Shown: positions 1 to 7,504, counted from the stretch's first letter. The stretch: 11,186 bases of DNA from an uncultured Desulfovibrionaceae bacterium (GCA_947178315.1 CAMWXW010000007.1:1-11186); one strand, 5' to 3'. Notes: generated by a model not told the origin, from the sequence alone. Program-made: numbers and translations.

Positions 1-591
1 GAGAAAAAATATAGTTGCAAGAGAAAATAAGAATATATAGAGCATAGTTGGGGTAATCCCTGAGCCTTGAGAAGTAAATACAGCAGGATGAATAGAACGC
101 CACAGTCGAGCTGCAAGAAATACAAGAGGAACATCAATAAAGGCAACAATGCCAAGAACAGCACTGAAGTTTCTTCGCTTGACTTCATCTATATCCATTC
201 CTTGTATCATGAGATAACCCATATAGATAAAAAAGAGAAGGAGAGCCGTTGTAAGCTTTGGATCCCATGTCCACCATACCCCCCATGAAGTTTTCCCCCA
301 TATCATACCTGTTATAAGCACACAAGCTGTAAACAGAACCCCAATTTCTGCATTTGCAAGAGCGATTGCATGCCATCGAAAGGACTTTGTTTTTAGATAG
401 CAAATACTTGAGATAAAGACAATAAAAAAGCTTACGAAACCCCACCATGCAAGGGGAACGTGGATATAAAAGATTTTTTGTATGATGCCAAGACTTTGCT
501 CTTCTGGAGCAATAATAAAAATAGCAATCATGGAAAGAAAGAGTAATATAGATGCTATAAAGGCACTAGCTGATGTAAAATATTTATTCAT
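1..591 (-). CDS. ccmC: CcmC, haem-handling membrane protein of cytochrome c maturation (partial, C-terminus off window)
   Basis: Translation from the ATG at 591 gives 197 codons with no stop before the left edge. CcmC is an inner-membrane protein of System I cytochrome c maturation that presents haem and attaches it covalently to the chaperone CcmE. The tryptophan-rich haem-binding signature is visible at about residues 98-115 (WGKTSWGVWWTWDPKLTT). Two likely axial-ligand histidines are His44 (FYIHVP) and His168 (RSIHP), 124 residues apart, the same spacing as His60 and His184 of E. coli CcmC. Hydrophobic segments lie at about 10-28, 48-65, 83-98, 115-130, 144-162 and 182-197. A Shine-Dalgarno GGAG sits 6 bases before the ATG, just beyond the ccmB stop codon; the intergenic gap is 11 bases, so the two genes are surely cotranscribed. 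The only thing missing is the C-terminal end. The family assignment is firm. Confidence 0.95.
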   Translation of the reverse strand, partial: MNKYFTSASAFIASILLFLSMIAIFIIAPEEQSLGIIQKIFYIHVPLAWWGFVSFFIVFISSICYLKTKSFRWHAIALANAEIGVLFTACVLITGMIWGKTSWGVWWTWDPKLTTALLLFFIYMGYLMIQGMDIDEVKRRNFSAVLGIVAFIDVPLVFLAARLWRSIHPAVFTSQGSGITPTMLYIFLFSLATIFFL

Positions 592-602
592 TGTATTCTC
601 CT

Positions 603-1271
603 TTATCTGTGACTAGAAAAAAGTACTGGGAATAAGATAATAAGTGCTACAAAAAAGAAAAGTACAAAAGAACTTCCTACCCCAATCCATGAAAGAATAG
701 GTTCAGCATCTCTACTACAAGCATATTCTATAATACGTATAGTTGCAAGCAGTAGTGGGAGTAGAAGAGGAAAAAGTAATACAGTGAGCATAGAATCTTT
801 TGAAGTTGATTGTTGTGTTATAGCTCCTAACAATATTCCCGTACTTGCCATACCTGTATCAAAGAGTAGAACTCCAAGACAGAGAGAAGAAAAGGAATAA
901 AGCACTTGATTGAATAAGATAAACATAATTGGAAGAAGGAGTAATTGCGTAATCACTAAGAGAATAAGTAATGCTATCCACTTCCCAAGAGCAAATGATG
1001 CTGGTGATATAGATGAAAGATCTATATATGCTCGAATACCATCATGATTTTCTAAGCTAAAGAGAGCATTTGTGATCAAAATAACGCAAAAGACATTTGC
1101 AAGAGTAAACAATGCAGCTGCAGTCTGTGGTGTAATCTGTTCACCTACTTTTTGTGCTAAGCTAAATACGATAATGAGGAGTAGTCCAAGCATAATAGAT
1201 TGCATAATTCCATTACTACGTAGAAGTATAAGTTGTATATCTTTATACGTAACGTAAAAACATAATGGCAT
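603..1271 (-). CDS. ccmB: CcmB, membrane subunit of the CcmAB haem-chaperone release ABC transporter
   Basis: A 222-residue, very hydrophobic protein with about six membrane segments, the usual length of CcmB (E. coli about 220). It carries the family's pattern of a polar stretch after the second membrane segment (LFSLENHDGIRAYIDLS, about residues 70-86) and the late LLFPLLLPLLL segment. With the ATPase CcmA it forms the ABC transporter that releases haem-loaded CcmE from CcmC. The frame stays open to a TTG at 1340, but I chose the ATG at 1271. An AGGAG (1280-1284 on the minus strand) sits 8 bases before it, the extra 23 residues have no counterpart in the family, and a good promoter overlaps that extension. 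ccmC follows after 11 bases. Oddly, no ccmA gene precedes it; the next gene upstream is an unrelated glycosyltransferase about 320 bases away. Confidence 0.93.
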   Translation of the reverse strand: MPLCFYVTYKDIQLILLRSNGIMQSIMLGLLLIIVFSLAQKVGEQITPQTAAALFTLANVFCVILITNALFSLENHDGIRAYIDLSSISPASFALGKWIALLILLVITQLLLLPIMFILFNQVLYSFSSLCLGVLLFDTGMASTGILLGAITQQSTSKDSMLTVLLFPLLLPLLLATIRIIEYACSRDAEPILSWIGVGSSFVLFFFVALIILFPVLFSSHR

Positions 1272-1310
1272 GAGGTGTACTCCTAGATACGAGCGTATGA
1301 TGAGTATCAT

Positions 1311-1340
1311 ATTGTATACATACTTTTTACTATTTGGCAA
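1311..1340 (-). promoter_or_regulatory. Candidate sigma-70-type promoter for ccmBC
   Basis: On the minus strand, TTGCCA (1335-1340) and TACAAT (1311-1316) are separated by 18 bases, each matching 5 of 6 consensus positions. A start near 1304 would give a leader of about 33 bases with the AGGAG ribosome site correctly placed before the ATG at 1271. This is a motif match only. AT-rich DNA gives chance matches, but the position fits the independently chosen ccmB start. Confidence 0.45.
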
Positions 1341-1590
1341 GAGATAAATACTATAAGTATTGAGATAGAATAAAAGAATACATATACAATAGGGGAAGAG
1401 AGATAAGAAGTTGTATAGGCTCTATATTCTATTATACGATGAATCTAAAAATACCTCATTCTTGAGAGTAATACATGTACAGAGTTTTCATTGTGCAGGT
1501 AATTGGATAGTGTATGATGACGTTGTTTCCTACTACATGAGGAATTATATTTTGTATGAGAATAGCGTTATGTATACTTTCAAATTGATA
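1341..1590. other. Intergenic stretch between the glycosyltransferase gene and the ccmB promoter
   Basis: No convincing gene was found here in any frame. A 75-codon plus-strand open frame (1411-1638) runs over the end of the neighbouring gene, has no ribosome site and resembles nothing I know. Reading the minus strand gave no recognisable Walker A, signature or Walker B motif, so I see no remnant of ccmA. The stretch does contain a likely terminator for the upstream gene (1446-1470). Two TATAAT-like hexamers on the minus strand lack good -35 partners. Confidence 0.6.
1446..1470 (-). terminator. Probable rho-independent terminator after the glycosyltransferase pair
   Basis: Read on the minus strand, TAC-(T)-CTCA, loop AGAA, then TGAG-GTA forms a 7-bp stem with one bulged T and a four-base loop. 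It is followed directly by TTTTT. It lies about 120 bases beyond the stop codon of the second glycosyltransferase gene and before the ccmB promoter, as expected for an operon end. The stem is short and only moderately GC-rich. Confidence 0.45.
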
Positions 1591-3282
1591 CTATGCTATT
1601 CCAAATTGTTCTCTCATGGTATCGATAAGTGTGCGTAATCTATGACTGTAGAGATGTTCATTAAGTATTCTTTTTCTTCCTGCAAGAATAATCTCTCTTC
1701 TAGCTTTTGGATTTTTGATATAAAAGTGATAGAGATCTTTAAGTTCTTCTGTGGAGCTATATGCTATAATTTCTTTTCCAACATGAAAGAAGCTAGAAAG
1801 AGCCGGTTGATTATCGGTAAGCACAAAAGCTTCAGAAAGGGGTACATCGAAGACACGTTGATTAACAGCATGTTTCATTTGTGGAGACGTAGTATTGAGA
1901 TTGATATCAGCAAGTTGATAGACACATGATAAATCAAGGACATAATCAACACTGGGCAACACTTTATGTGCCATATCAGGAGGAAGTACCTGATACCAAC
2001 CTTCTTCGCCTGCTATTGTGGGGTGTAAGTCAAGGATATCAAGCATGAGGTTAACACGACGTTCTGTATGCATGTAAAAGAAGAGATATGCAGCAAACTC
2101 TTGCTTTTCAACATTCCTCATAGCATTGTATTCAGGTATGTCTTTGCTATCTAAAAATTCCTTAACGCCAATGATAGGTGATTTGACAAATTCTTGATAG
2201 AGTTGTGGTAACATAGTATACAGAGAATATGGAAATATATTGCGTGAGAGAACTTTTATACCAGATTGTACACCGACAGCTCCAACAAAAAGCAATTCAC
2301 TTTTATATTGCTTAAGTCGTTTTGGAATAGTCGATTTCCGTATAGGATAAAAAGTAAGAGGATCAGCAGCAAGTGGTAAATAAGAGGCGTTATATCCAAG
2401 CTTCTGTACTTGTTCTACACGTGTTTCCTCCCATAGAAAGACATGCACCAAAGAAGAGAGGTGTGATTCTTCATATCCTATAAGGACATCTGGGCTATCA
2501 ACAAACCATGATGCAATGGGAATTCCTAAACTTTCTGCCAAATTGGTGATGACATTGTTATAGCCTTCTGATATTCCTAAATGATTAAATGTGAGAATGA
2601 AATCTGGTTGAAATTGAAGAGCAGTTTTAAGGAAATTGACATACCACTCTTCGTTGATATTATGCTTTGTAAGTAAGACATCTCTTGTTTCAACACCGAG
2701 TGCTTTTGCAGCATTTGTGATATTGATAGTCATACAATAATAATCAGGAATAACAAGCATACGAGTAGGTCTATGCTTATCAAAACGAGGACGAGCTCTC
2801 ATTTCTTTGAAGAGGTTATGTTGAACATTGTGACTAAACATATGTGCAACAGTACTATACTCTTTATATAGTTTTTTATGAAAGGGGTGTACAAGAGAGA
2901 GAAAGCCAATTCCTTTATGTGCGATTTGCCATTTGAATATCTCACTCTGGAGCTTATTTATAAGGGTATTCTGATCGTATGAAGGAACGATAATCTCCTC
3001 TTTTATATCATGATGTTCTGTAATTCCTTCTATATCAAGAATATGATATGTGATATTTCGCTCTTTAAGAATATGTTCTATCAATCCACTTCCAGCACCA
3101 AAGAGTATGATACCAACAGGTTCTTTGTATGAATAATATTCTTTGAGAACTGTATCTATAAGTCGTTGTTCACGCTCTTGAGAACAGAGTTCACGTAATG
3201 TAAATATTGAACCATTTTCATCAATAGCAGTAATATCTCGTGTGATATCATCAATTTGTGAGAGAGTAATAGTATATTGCAT
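1591..3282 (-). CDS. CgeB/DUF3880-type glycosyltransferase-like protein, second of a tandem pair
   Basis: A 563-residue soluble protein with no signal peptide or membrane segment seen. The N-terminal part has a Rossmann-like glycine motif (FGAGSG, 61-66), then strand and acid (YHILDIEG, 79-86) and a VHPF motif (131-134). This resembles the N-terminal region of Maf/DUF115 flagellar accessory proteins. The C-terminal part looks like CgeB/spore-maturation glycosyltransferases: QPDFILTFNH (225-234), PIASWFVDSPD (255-265), LPLAADP (302-308), SPQMKHAVNQRVFD (466-479) and a terminal EHLYSHR (542-548). The last block is typical of a GT4-like nucleotide-sugar domain. The ATG at 3282 was preferred over one at 3339, which would overlap the upstream gene by 55 bases; 3282 lies 2 bases after that gene's stop, suggesting translational coupling with only a weak GGA ribosome site. 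Donor and acceptor are unknown. Flagellin or surface glycan modification is possible but inferred. Confidence 0.8.
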   Translation of the reverse strand: MQYTITLSQIDDITRDITAIDENGSIFTLRELCSQEREQRLIDTVLKEYYSYKEPVGIILFGAGSGLIEHILKERNITYHILDIEGITEHHDIKEEIIVPSYDQNTLINKLQSEIFKWQIAHKGIGFLSLVHPFHKKLYKEYSTVAHMFSHNVQHNLFKEMRARPRFDKHRPTRMLVIPDYYCMTINITNAAKALGVETRDVLLTKHNINEEWYVNFLKTALQFQPDFILTFNHLGISEGYNNVITNLAESLGIPIASWFVDSPDVLIGYEESHLSSLVHVFLWEETRVEQVQKLGYNASYLPLAADPLTFYPIRKSTIPKRLKQYKSELLFVGAVGVQSGIKVLSRNIFPYSLYTMLPQLYQEFVKSPIIGVKEFLDSKDIPEYNAMRNVEKQEFAAYLFFYMHTERRVNLMLDILDLHPTIAGEEGWYQVLPPDMAHKVLPSVDYVLDLSCVYQLADINLNTTSPQMKHAVNQRVFDVPLSEAFVLTDNQPALSSFFHVGKEIIAYSSTEELKDLYHFYIKNPKARREIILAGRKRILNEHLYSHRLRTLIDTMREQFGIA

Positions 3283-3284
3283 AA

Positions 3285-4961
3285 TTATCCATAAAGTTTT
3301 TTCATTGTTGAGAGAATCGTTTGTATACGATGTCCCCATGTATGTTGCATTTCAATACGTCGCTGAGCTTTATGTATAATATCCATTCGTTCTTGTGTAT
3401 GAGTGTGATAGTATGTAATTTTTTCTACAAGCTCTTCATATGTGGAATAACATACAACTTCTATGCCTATATCAAAGAGTTTTTCCAATTGCTTTGTCTG
3501 TTCTGTGAGAACAAGAGTACCAGCTATCGGGCAATCAAAGACACGTTGATTAACGGCATCTTTCATCTGTGTAGATGTGCTGTTTAGAACCATTTCTACT
3601 TGGGAATAAAGGTAGAGAGCATCATTATAAGGAATTCCTCCGTTAATATATGCAGGTACATGTGGTGTAATGAGTTCTTGCCATGCTGTGTCACCTAGTA
3701 TTGTACTCTGTACTATGGTTGCATGTGTAAGAGCAAGAGTACGTTTTGTACGAGTAGCAAAGTCGAGAATGAGTTGAATATAATCTCTTCGTTCTGGAAG
3801 AGGGAGAGTAAGGAATTCCTGATATAAAAAGTTATATTCACTCTCAATCACTTCTTGTACAGTATAGAGGGGAGATGTACGAAATGTTTCAGCAATTTCT
3901 TTGCTATATAAATGTAACATAGGTGTGTAGGCATGTTTTTGATAGTCGTGTATGCTTGTTGTACGAGAATCTCCAAGAAATCCAATAATAGCGCGCCATG
4001 ATGTATAGGCATCTGGAATAGGTTTCGGGGTGAATTGTTCTATATTGGTGGCAAGTGGGAGGTAATAGGCATTTGATATCCCTATAGAATTGAGATAGGG
4101 TATATTCTTCTCATCATATGTAAAGACAGTGAGATTTTTATTGAGAAGTATATCTTGTCGTTCAACATCTAATTCTGGACTATCCATAAACCATGAAGCT
4201 ATTGGTATTTGGAAGAGATGAAGTATTGTTGCAATCACATTAGAAGTATCGAAACCGGTATGATTCAGAGTTAGAATAAAATCCGGTTGGTGTCTCTGTA
4301 TGGCTTCTATGATGCGTGGAATAAGTGTTACTGTTGATTCATGAGATGAGAGTGGTATTTCGATATAATTGATATCTTCTTTTTTCATTGCATAAGTAAG
4401 AGCCTGAGAGATGAATGAAGATTGCCATAAGCATAATATAGTAGGCTCTTGTTTTTTGAAAACGCTATATCGAGTTCTTCCAAAGGGATTATATCGAGCA
4501 AGTTCTCTAGCACGATCAATATAGGGTCGATAGCGTTCTGTAAAATGTTCTTTAATAAAGGGGTGTATAATCGGAATACATAATGGATATTGTAATTGGT
4601 GCATGAGACTATCTAAAAGAGGTAGATGTTCTTTGAACGTTCCATGTGTAATAATCAGTGCATGTTCTGTGTCTATATTATGGATATCTTTTGTAAGAGT
4701 AGAGAGAGACTCTAAGTCGATAATGACAAATGGTTTCTTTGTTTTACTGTATTCTGTTATCGCAAACCCTGCACCAAAGCCAATAAATATTGGTAATATA
4801 GAGTGATATTTTTCTTCATACTTGCGTAGACTCTCTATACTTTGTAGTTCTCGTTTTTTTCCGTTATCACCTAATATTGGAATAGTGCGATCACCGTGTG
4901 TATAGAGGATATTCTCTAATATTCCATCATTACTACATAATAGCGTATATGTTTCTCCCAT
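3285..4961 (-). CDS. CgeB/DUF3880-type glycosyltransferase-like protein, first of a tandem pair
   Basis: A 558-residue paralogue of the following gene, collinear with it over nearly its whole length. It has GFGAGF at 61-66 followed by FVIIDLE (78-84), IIHPF (131-135), HQPDFILTLNHTG (224-236), IPIASWFMDSPEL (252-264), LPLATN (301-306), STQMKDAVNQRVFD (463-476) and HTWGHR (540-545). The predicted plan is a Maf-like Rossmann N-terminus joined to a CgeB-type glycosyltransferase with a Glyco_trans_1_2-like C-terminal domain, probably cytoplasmic. The ATG at 4961 is the only sensible start (next Met is residue 120), but no clear Shine-Dalgarno precedes it. It starts 64 bases after holB, and the next gene follows 2 bases after its TAA. 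The family assignment rests on motifs recognised by eye; the sugar, acceptor and activity are not shown. Proximity to flagellar genes makes flagellin glycosylation one hypothesis. Confidence 0.8.
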   Translation of the reverse strand: MGETYTLLCSNDGILENILYTHGDRTIPILGDNGKKRELQSIESLRKYEEKYHSILPIFIGFGAGFAITEYSKTKKPFVIIDLESLSTLTKDIHNIDTEHALIITHGTFKEHLPLLDSLMHQLQYPLCIPIIHPFIKEHFTERYRPYIDRARELARYNPFGRTRYSVFKKQEPTILCLWQSSFISQALTYAMKKEDINYIEIPLSSHESTVTLIPRIIEAIQRHQPDFILTLNHTGFDTSNVIATILHLFQIPIASWFMDSPELDVERQDILLNKNLTVFTYDEKNIPYLNSIGISNAYYLPLATNIEQFTPKPIPDAYTSWRAIIGFLGDSRTTSIHDYQKHAYTPMLHLYSKEIAETFRTSPLYTVQEVIESEYNFLYQEFLTLPLPERRDYIQLILDFATRTKRTLALTHATIVQSTILGDTAWQELITPHVPAYINGGIPYNDALYLYSQVEMVLNSTSTQMKDAVNQRVFDCPIAGTLVLTEQTKQLEKLFDIGIEVVCYSTYEELVEKITYYHTHTQERMDIIHKAQRRIEMQHTWGHRIQTILSTMKKLYG

Positions 4962-4993
4962 AGTGTAGCATAATAGTGCAAGAAATATGCAAG

Positions 4994-4999
4994 ATTATA
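4994..4999 (-). promoter_or_regulatory. Possible -10 element before the glycosyltransferase pair
   Basis: A perfect TATAAT on the minus strand lies 33 bases before the ATG at 4961, in the 64-base gap after holB. No TTGACA-like element or extended -10 TG is found at the proper distance. The motif is therefore weak, and readthrough from purA-holB is equally plausible because no terminator is visible in the gap. Confidence 0.25.
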
Positions 5000-5025
5000 A
5001 TGAAAAGAATGCGAAAGTGAGAGTG

Positions 5026-5940
5026 CTAGCGATGAGAAGAATGTAGGAGAGTATAGAGCCGTGTAGCAAGTGTATCTGCTATTAAAAGTGGATTTATATG
5101 AGAGTGAAAAGCTTGTTCTGCTTCTTGTATAATCTGTGTGCAAAGAAAAACAGGGGGCATGTAGTGTGCGAAGAGCTGAGCAAGTGGAGACTGTACTGTC
5201 CCATGTCGATATTCGCATAAAGCAGCAGTACAGGCGAGAACTAATGCACTAACGTCTTCTGACGAGCAACCATCTTTACTCATGCTCTTAGCAAACCAAC
5301 CATTTCCTTCTTTAAGAAAAGAGATAAGTGCATCAACCCATGTATTTTCTACAGTACAGGAGAGAGATGTTCTAAATGGTAATGTAAGTATAAATGCTCT
5401 TGATAATATCGTATGAGCTAAGGAATTTCGTTCCGGAGCGGTAAGTACAAAGAGCGCATGAGAAGACTCTTCCATTGTTTTTAATAAGGCGTTAGCTATC
5501 TCTTTTATACTGTATATAGCTTGAAACTCTTCAATGATAACAATATGTTTTTTGAATTTTGGTTGATCACTTACATGTTTTTTTAACGATGTGATTTGTT
5601 TACTATAGACACCTTCCTTTCCATTGAGATACAGAACATCTCCAATGATAACAGCTACTCCATGTTCTTGTTTTTGTTTTTTTTCAAGAGAAGCATATTC
5701 TTGAGAGGCATTGATATATGGAGTTATGCTAAGACATGCATCACATGAATAACACGGACGTGAAGAAGACATACATGAGAGAAGAAGAGTATATGCAAAA
5801 CTAGTGAGGAAACGAGCCTCCTCACTTCCTCCTTCTATAATAAGCACTTGTGGTGGTGACTGTGCAAGATGAAAAAGAGTACGGATGTGTGGAGAGGGAG
5901 TAGTGAGAATGGTATGCAATGCTTCCATACTATGATACAT
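5026..5940 (-). CDS. holB: DNA polymerase III delta-prime subunit (clamp loader, HolB-like)
   Basis: A protein of about 304 residues, similar to the 334 of E. coli HolB. Delta-prime is the rigid stator of the clamp loader that places the beta sliding clamp on DNA. Visible are a zinc-ribbon cysteine set (Cys56, Cys63, Cys66, Cys69: C-x6-C-x2-C-x2-C) and the highly conserved block ANALLKTMEE (149-158). A degenerate P-loop region (LIIEGGSEEA) lacks GKT, as expected because delta-prime does not hydrolyse ATP. The usual SRC motif reads SRA (180-182), an oddity. The open frame extends to a TTG at 6000, deep in purA. I chose the ATG at 5940, which overlaps the purA end by 11 bases; an ATG at 5928, one base after the purA TAG, is equally possible. 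Neither has a good ribosome site, so coupling to purA translation is likely. Confidence 0.88.
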   Translation of the reverse strand: MYHSMEALHTILTTPSPHIRTLFHLAQSPPQVLIIEGGSEEARFLTSFAYTLLLSCMSSSRPCYSCDACLSITPYINASQEYASLEKKQKQEHGVAVIIGDVLYLNGKEGVYSKQITSLKKHVSDQPKFKKHIVIIEEFQAIYSIKEIANALLKTMEESSHALFVLTAPERNSLAHTILSRAFILTLPFRTSLSCTVENTWVDALISFLKEGNGWFAKSMSKDGCSSEDVSALVLACTAALCEYRHGTVQSPLAQLFAHYMPPVFLCTQIIQEAEQAFHSHINPLLIADTLATRLYTLLHSSHR

Positions 5941-7210
5941 GTTGTATAGTCTGCTCTCTATCAGGTCCAACAGAAATATAGAGTATAGGGATATTGACAA
6001 ATTCAGAAATTCTATTTACAAAATTTCTTGCATTGATAGGTAAATCTTCATAGCGTTTACAAGAGGAAATATCCTCAGTCCACCCTGGAAACTCTTCATA
6101 TATAGGTGTTACTTTATCAAAAGAAGGCAATGTATGTGGAGAAAGTGTGTACTCACTACCATTCACTTTGTATCCAACACAGAGCTTGATGACAGGAAGA
6201 GAGCTTAATACGTCAAGTTTTGTAAGAGCTATATGAGTTATTCCATTGAGTTGAACAGCTTCTTTTAGCATAACACCATCAAGCCAACCACATCGTCTAT
6301 TTCTTCCTGTTGTTGAGCCGAACTCTTGTCCTTTTTTCTGGATAAATTCACCGATATCATCTAGTAATTCTGTAGGGAATGGACCTCCACCAACTCGAGT
6401 TGTATATGCTTTAACAATAGCAATAACATTACCTATTGCACTTGGCGCAATTCCTCCTCCAGTGGCTATACCTCCGGTGACAGTAGAGGAAGATGTAACA
6501 AATGGATATGTTCCATAATCGATGTCAAGACCTGTGCCTTGAGCGCCTTCAAAGAGAATTTTTTTTCCTTCTTTTTGTGCATTTGCAAGCTCATCAGAAA
6601 CAGAACAAAGAAAAGGTTCTAGTCGCTTCATAAAAGGAGCTATATAATCATATACATCATCGACGACAAAGGCTTGATCTGAATAGAGTGTTGTAAAGAG
6701 TATATTTTTTTCTTTAAGAGCATTTTCTATACGTTCTTTAGCATAGACTTCATTACCTAAATCACAAGCTCTTATTCCGATTCGAGCAACTTTATCTTCA
6801 TAACAAGGACCAATTCCTCTCTTTGTTGTGCCAATTTTATTTGCAGATTGACTTTCACGTAAGATATCTAGCTTGATATGATATGGCATGATAACATGTG
6901 CATTATAGCTTATACCAAAATTTTCTTTTGTAATAGAAATCCCTTGTTTTTGAAGAGTATCTATTTCTTCACATAGGGTGATTGGATTAAATACAACACC
7001 ATTTCCAATAAGACATCTCTTCCCCTCACAAAGAATCCCAGAGGGAATAGTGTGAAGTACATATTTTATGCTATTGACATGAATAGTATGCCCTGCATTA
7101 TTTCCTCCGTTAAAGCGTACTATGATATCAAACTCTTTTGCCAATGAATCAACAAGTTTTCCTTTTCCTTCGTCTCCCCATTGGGCTCCAATGACTACAC
7201 TTGCCTGCAT
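5930..7210 (-). CDS. purA: Adenylosuccinate synthetase
   Basis: A full-length 426-residue enzyme (E. coli 432) that joins IMP and aspartate using GTP to make adenylosuccinate, the committed step from IMP to AMP in the cytoplasm. The signatures are complete: QWGDEGKGK (10-18) with catalytic Asp13, FNGGNNAGHT (33-42) with catalytic His41, and GIGPCYEDKVAR (132-143) for IMP binding. GAQGTGLDIDYGTYPFVTSS (222-241), TTRVGGGPFPTE (270-281), TTGRNRRCGWLD (300-311) and the guanine-recognition TKLD (330-333) follow. The ATG at 7210 has AAAGGA about 8 bases upstream. The holB start overlaps or abuts its TAG, so the two share a transcript. A good promoter lies about 40 bases upstream. The gene is intact, and the assignment is essentially certain. 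Confidence 0.98.
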   Translation of the reverse strand: MQASVVIGAQWGDEGKGKLVDSLAKEFDIIVRFNGGNNAGHTIHVNSIKYVLHTIPSGILCEGKRCLIGNGVVFNPITLCEEIDTLQKQGISITKENFGISYNAHVIMPYHIKLDILRESQSANKIGTTKRGIGPCYEDKVARIGIRACDLGNEVYAKERIENALKEKNILFTTLYSDQAFVVDDVYDYIAPFMKRLEPFLCSVSDELANAQKEGKKILFEGAQGTGLDIDYGTYPFVTSSSTVTGGIATGGGIAPSAIGNVIAIVKAYTTRVGGGPFPTELLDDIGEFIQKKGQEFGSTTGRNRRCGWLDGVMLKEAVQLNGITHIALTKLDVLSSLPVIKLCVGYKVNGSEYTLSPHTLPSFDKVTPIYEEFPGWTEDISSCKRYEDLPINARNFVNRISEFVNIPILYISVGPDREQTIQHVS

Positions 7211-7248
7211 ACGATAATCCTTTTTTAACTCTCGATAATACGTAAGGT

Positions 7249-7277
7249 ATGGTAGCGTACTATTTCTATAAAGTCAA
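7249..7277 (-). promoter_or_regulatory. Sigma-70-type promoter for purA-holB
   Basis: On the minus strand, TTGACT (7272-7277) is followed after exactly 17 bases by TACCAT (7249-7254). The -35 matches 5 of 6 and the -10 matches 4 of 6 consensus positions. Transcription would start near 7242, giving a leader of about 32 bases with the ribosome site AAAGGA before the ATG at 7210. No PurR-like operator was recognised. Confidence 0.6.
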
Positions 7278-7462
7278 CAGAGATATCAAGTAGTCTAGCA
7301 TGGTTTACGCTGAAAGAGATGGGATATATTCAAGATTCTTTTTTGAGGTAGATGTATATTTAAGGAGAATAAGTCAATATTTAGGCATATATTTCCTTAT
7401 AGCAATCACTGAGAAGTTATATATGTATTCATATTGAGGGATAATAACAAGTGTCATGTTTT

Positions 7463-7477
7463 TGGAATAGAGCTTGC
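7463..7477 (+). promoter_or_regulatory. Putative sigma-54 (RpoN) promoter of the fliK-flgD-flgE operon
   Basis: The sequence TGGAATAGAGCTTGC has GG (7464-7465) and GC (7476-7477) separated by exactly 10 bases. The full TTGC of the -12 element is present, matching the outline TGGCACG-N4-TTGC; the inner positions CACG are not conserved. The start would fall near 7489, leaving a short leader of about 16 bases that still contains AAGGAG (7492-7497) before the fliK ATG at 7505. Hook genes are RpoN-controlled in many proteobacteria. Motif evidence only. Confidence 0.55.
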
Positions 7478-7504
7478 GTTACTTCGACGGTAAGGAGAAT
7501 ATAT

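Noticed and set aside
185..448. 87-codon minus-strand frame within ccmC
   Set aside because: It is another frame of the ccmC coding sequence, whose true frame shows the WWD motif and both histidines.
1411..1638. 75-codon plus-strand open frame in the gap before ccmB
   Set aside because: It overlaps the end of the glycosyltransferase gene on the other strand, lacks a ribosome site and shows no recognisable motif; AT-rich DNA makes such frames common.
1848..3575. Near-identical stretch at about 1848-1882 and 3537-3571 suggesting a DNA repeat
   Set aside because: It encodes the conserved NQRVFD motif in both paralogous proteins, so it reflects gene duplication rather than a separate repeat element.
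4916..5218. 100-codon minus-strand frame across the holB/glycosyltransferase junction
   Set aside because: It is a shifted frame overlapping both genes, rich in Ser, Tyr and Leu, with no ribosome site or family resemblance.
7361..7500. Ten-base direct repeat TAAGGAGAAT at 7361-7370 and 7491-7500
   Set aside because: The second copy is the fliK ribosome site, but the first is followed by no start codon and the similarity does not extend beyond ten bases; probably chance in purine-rich DNA.
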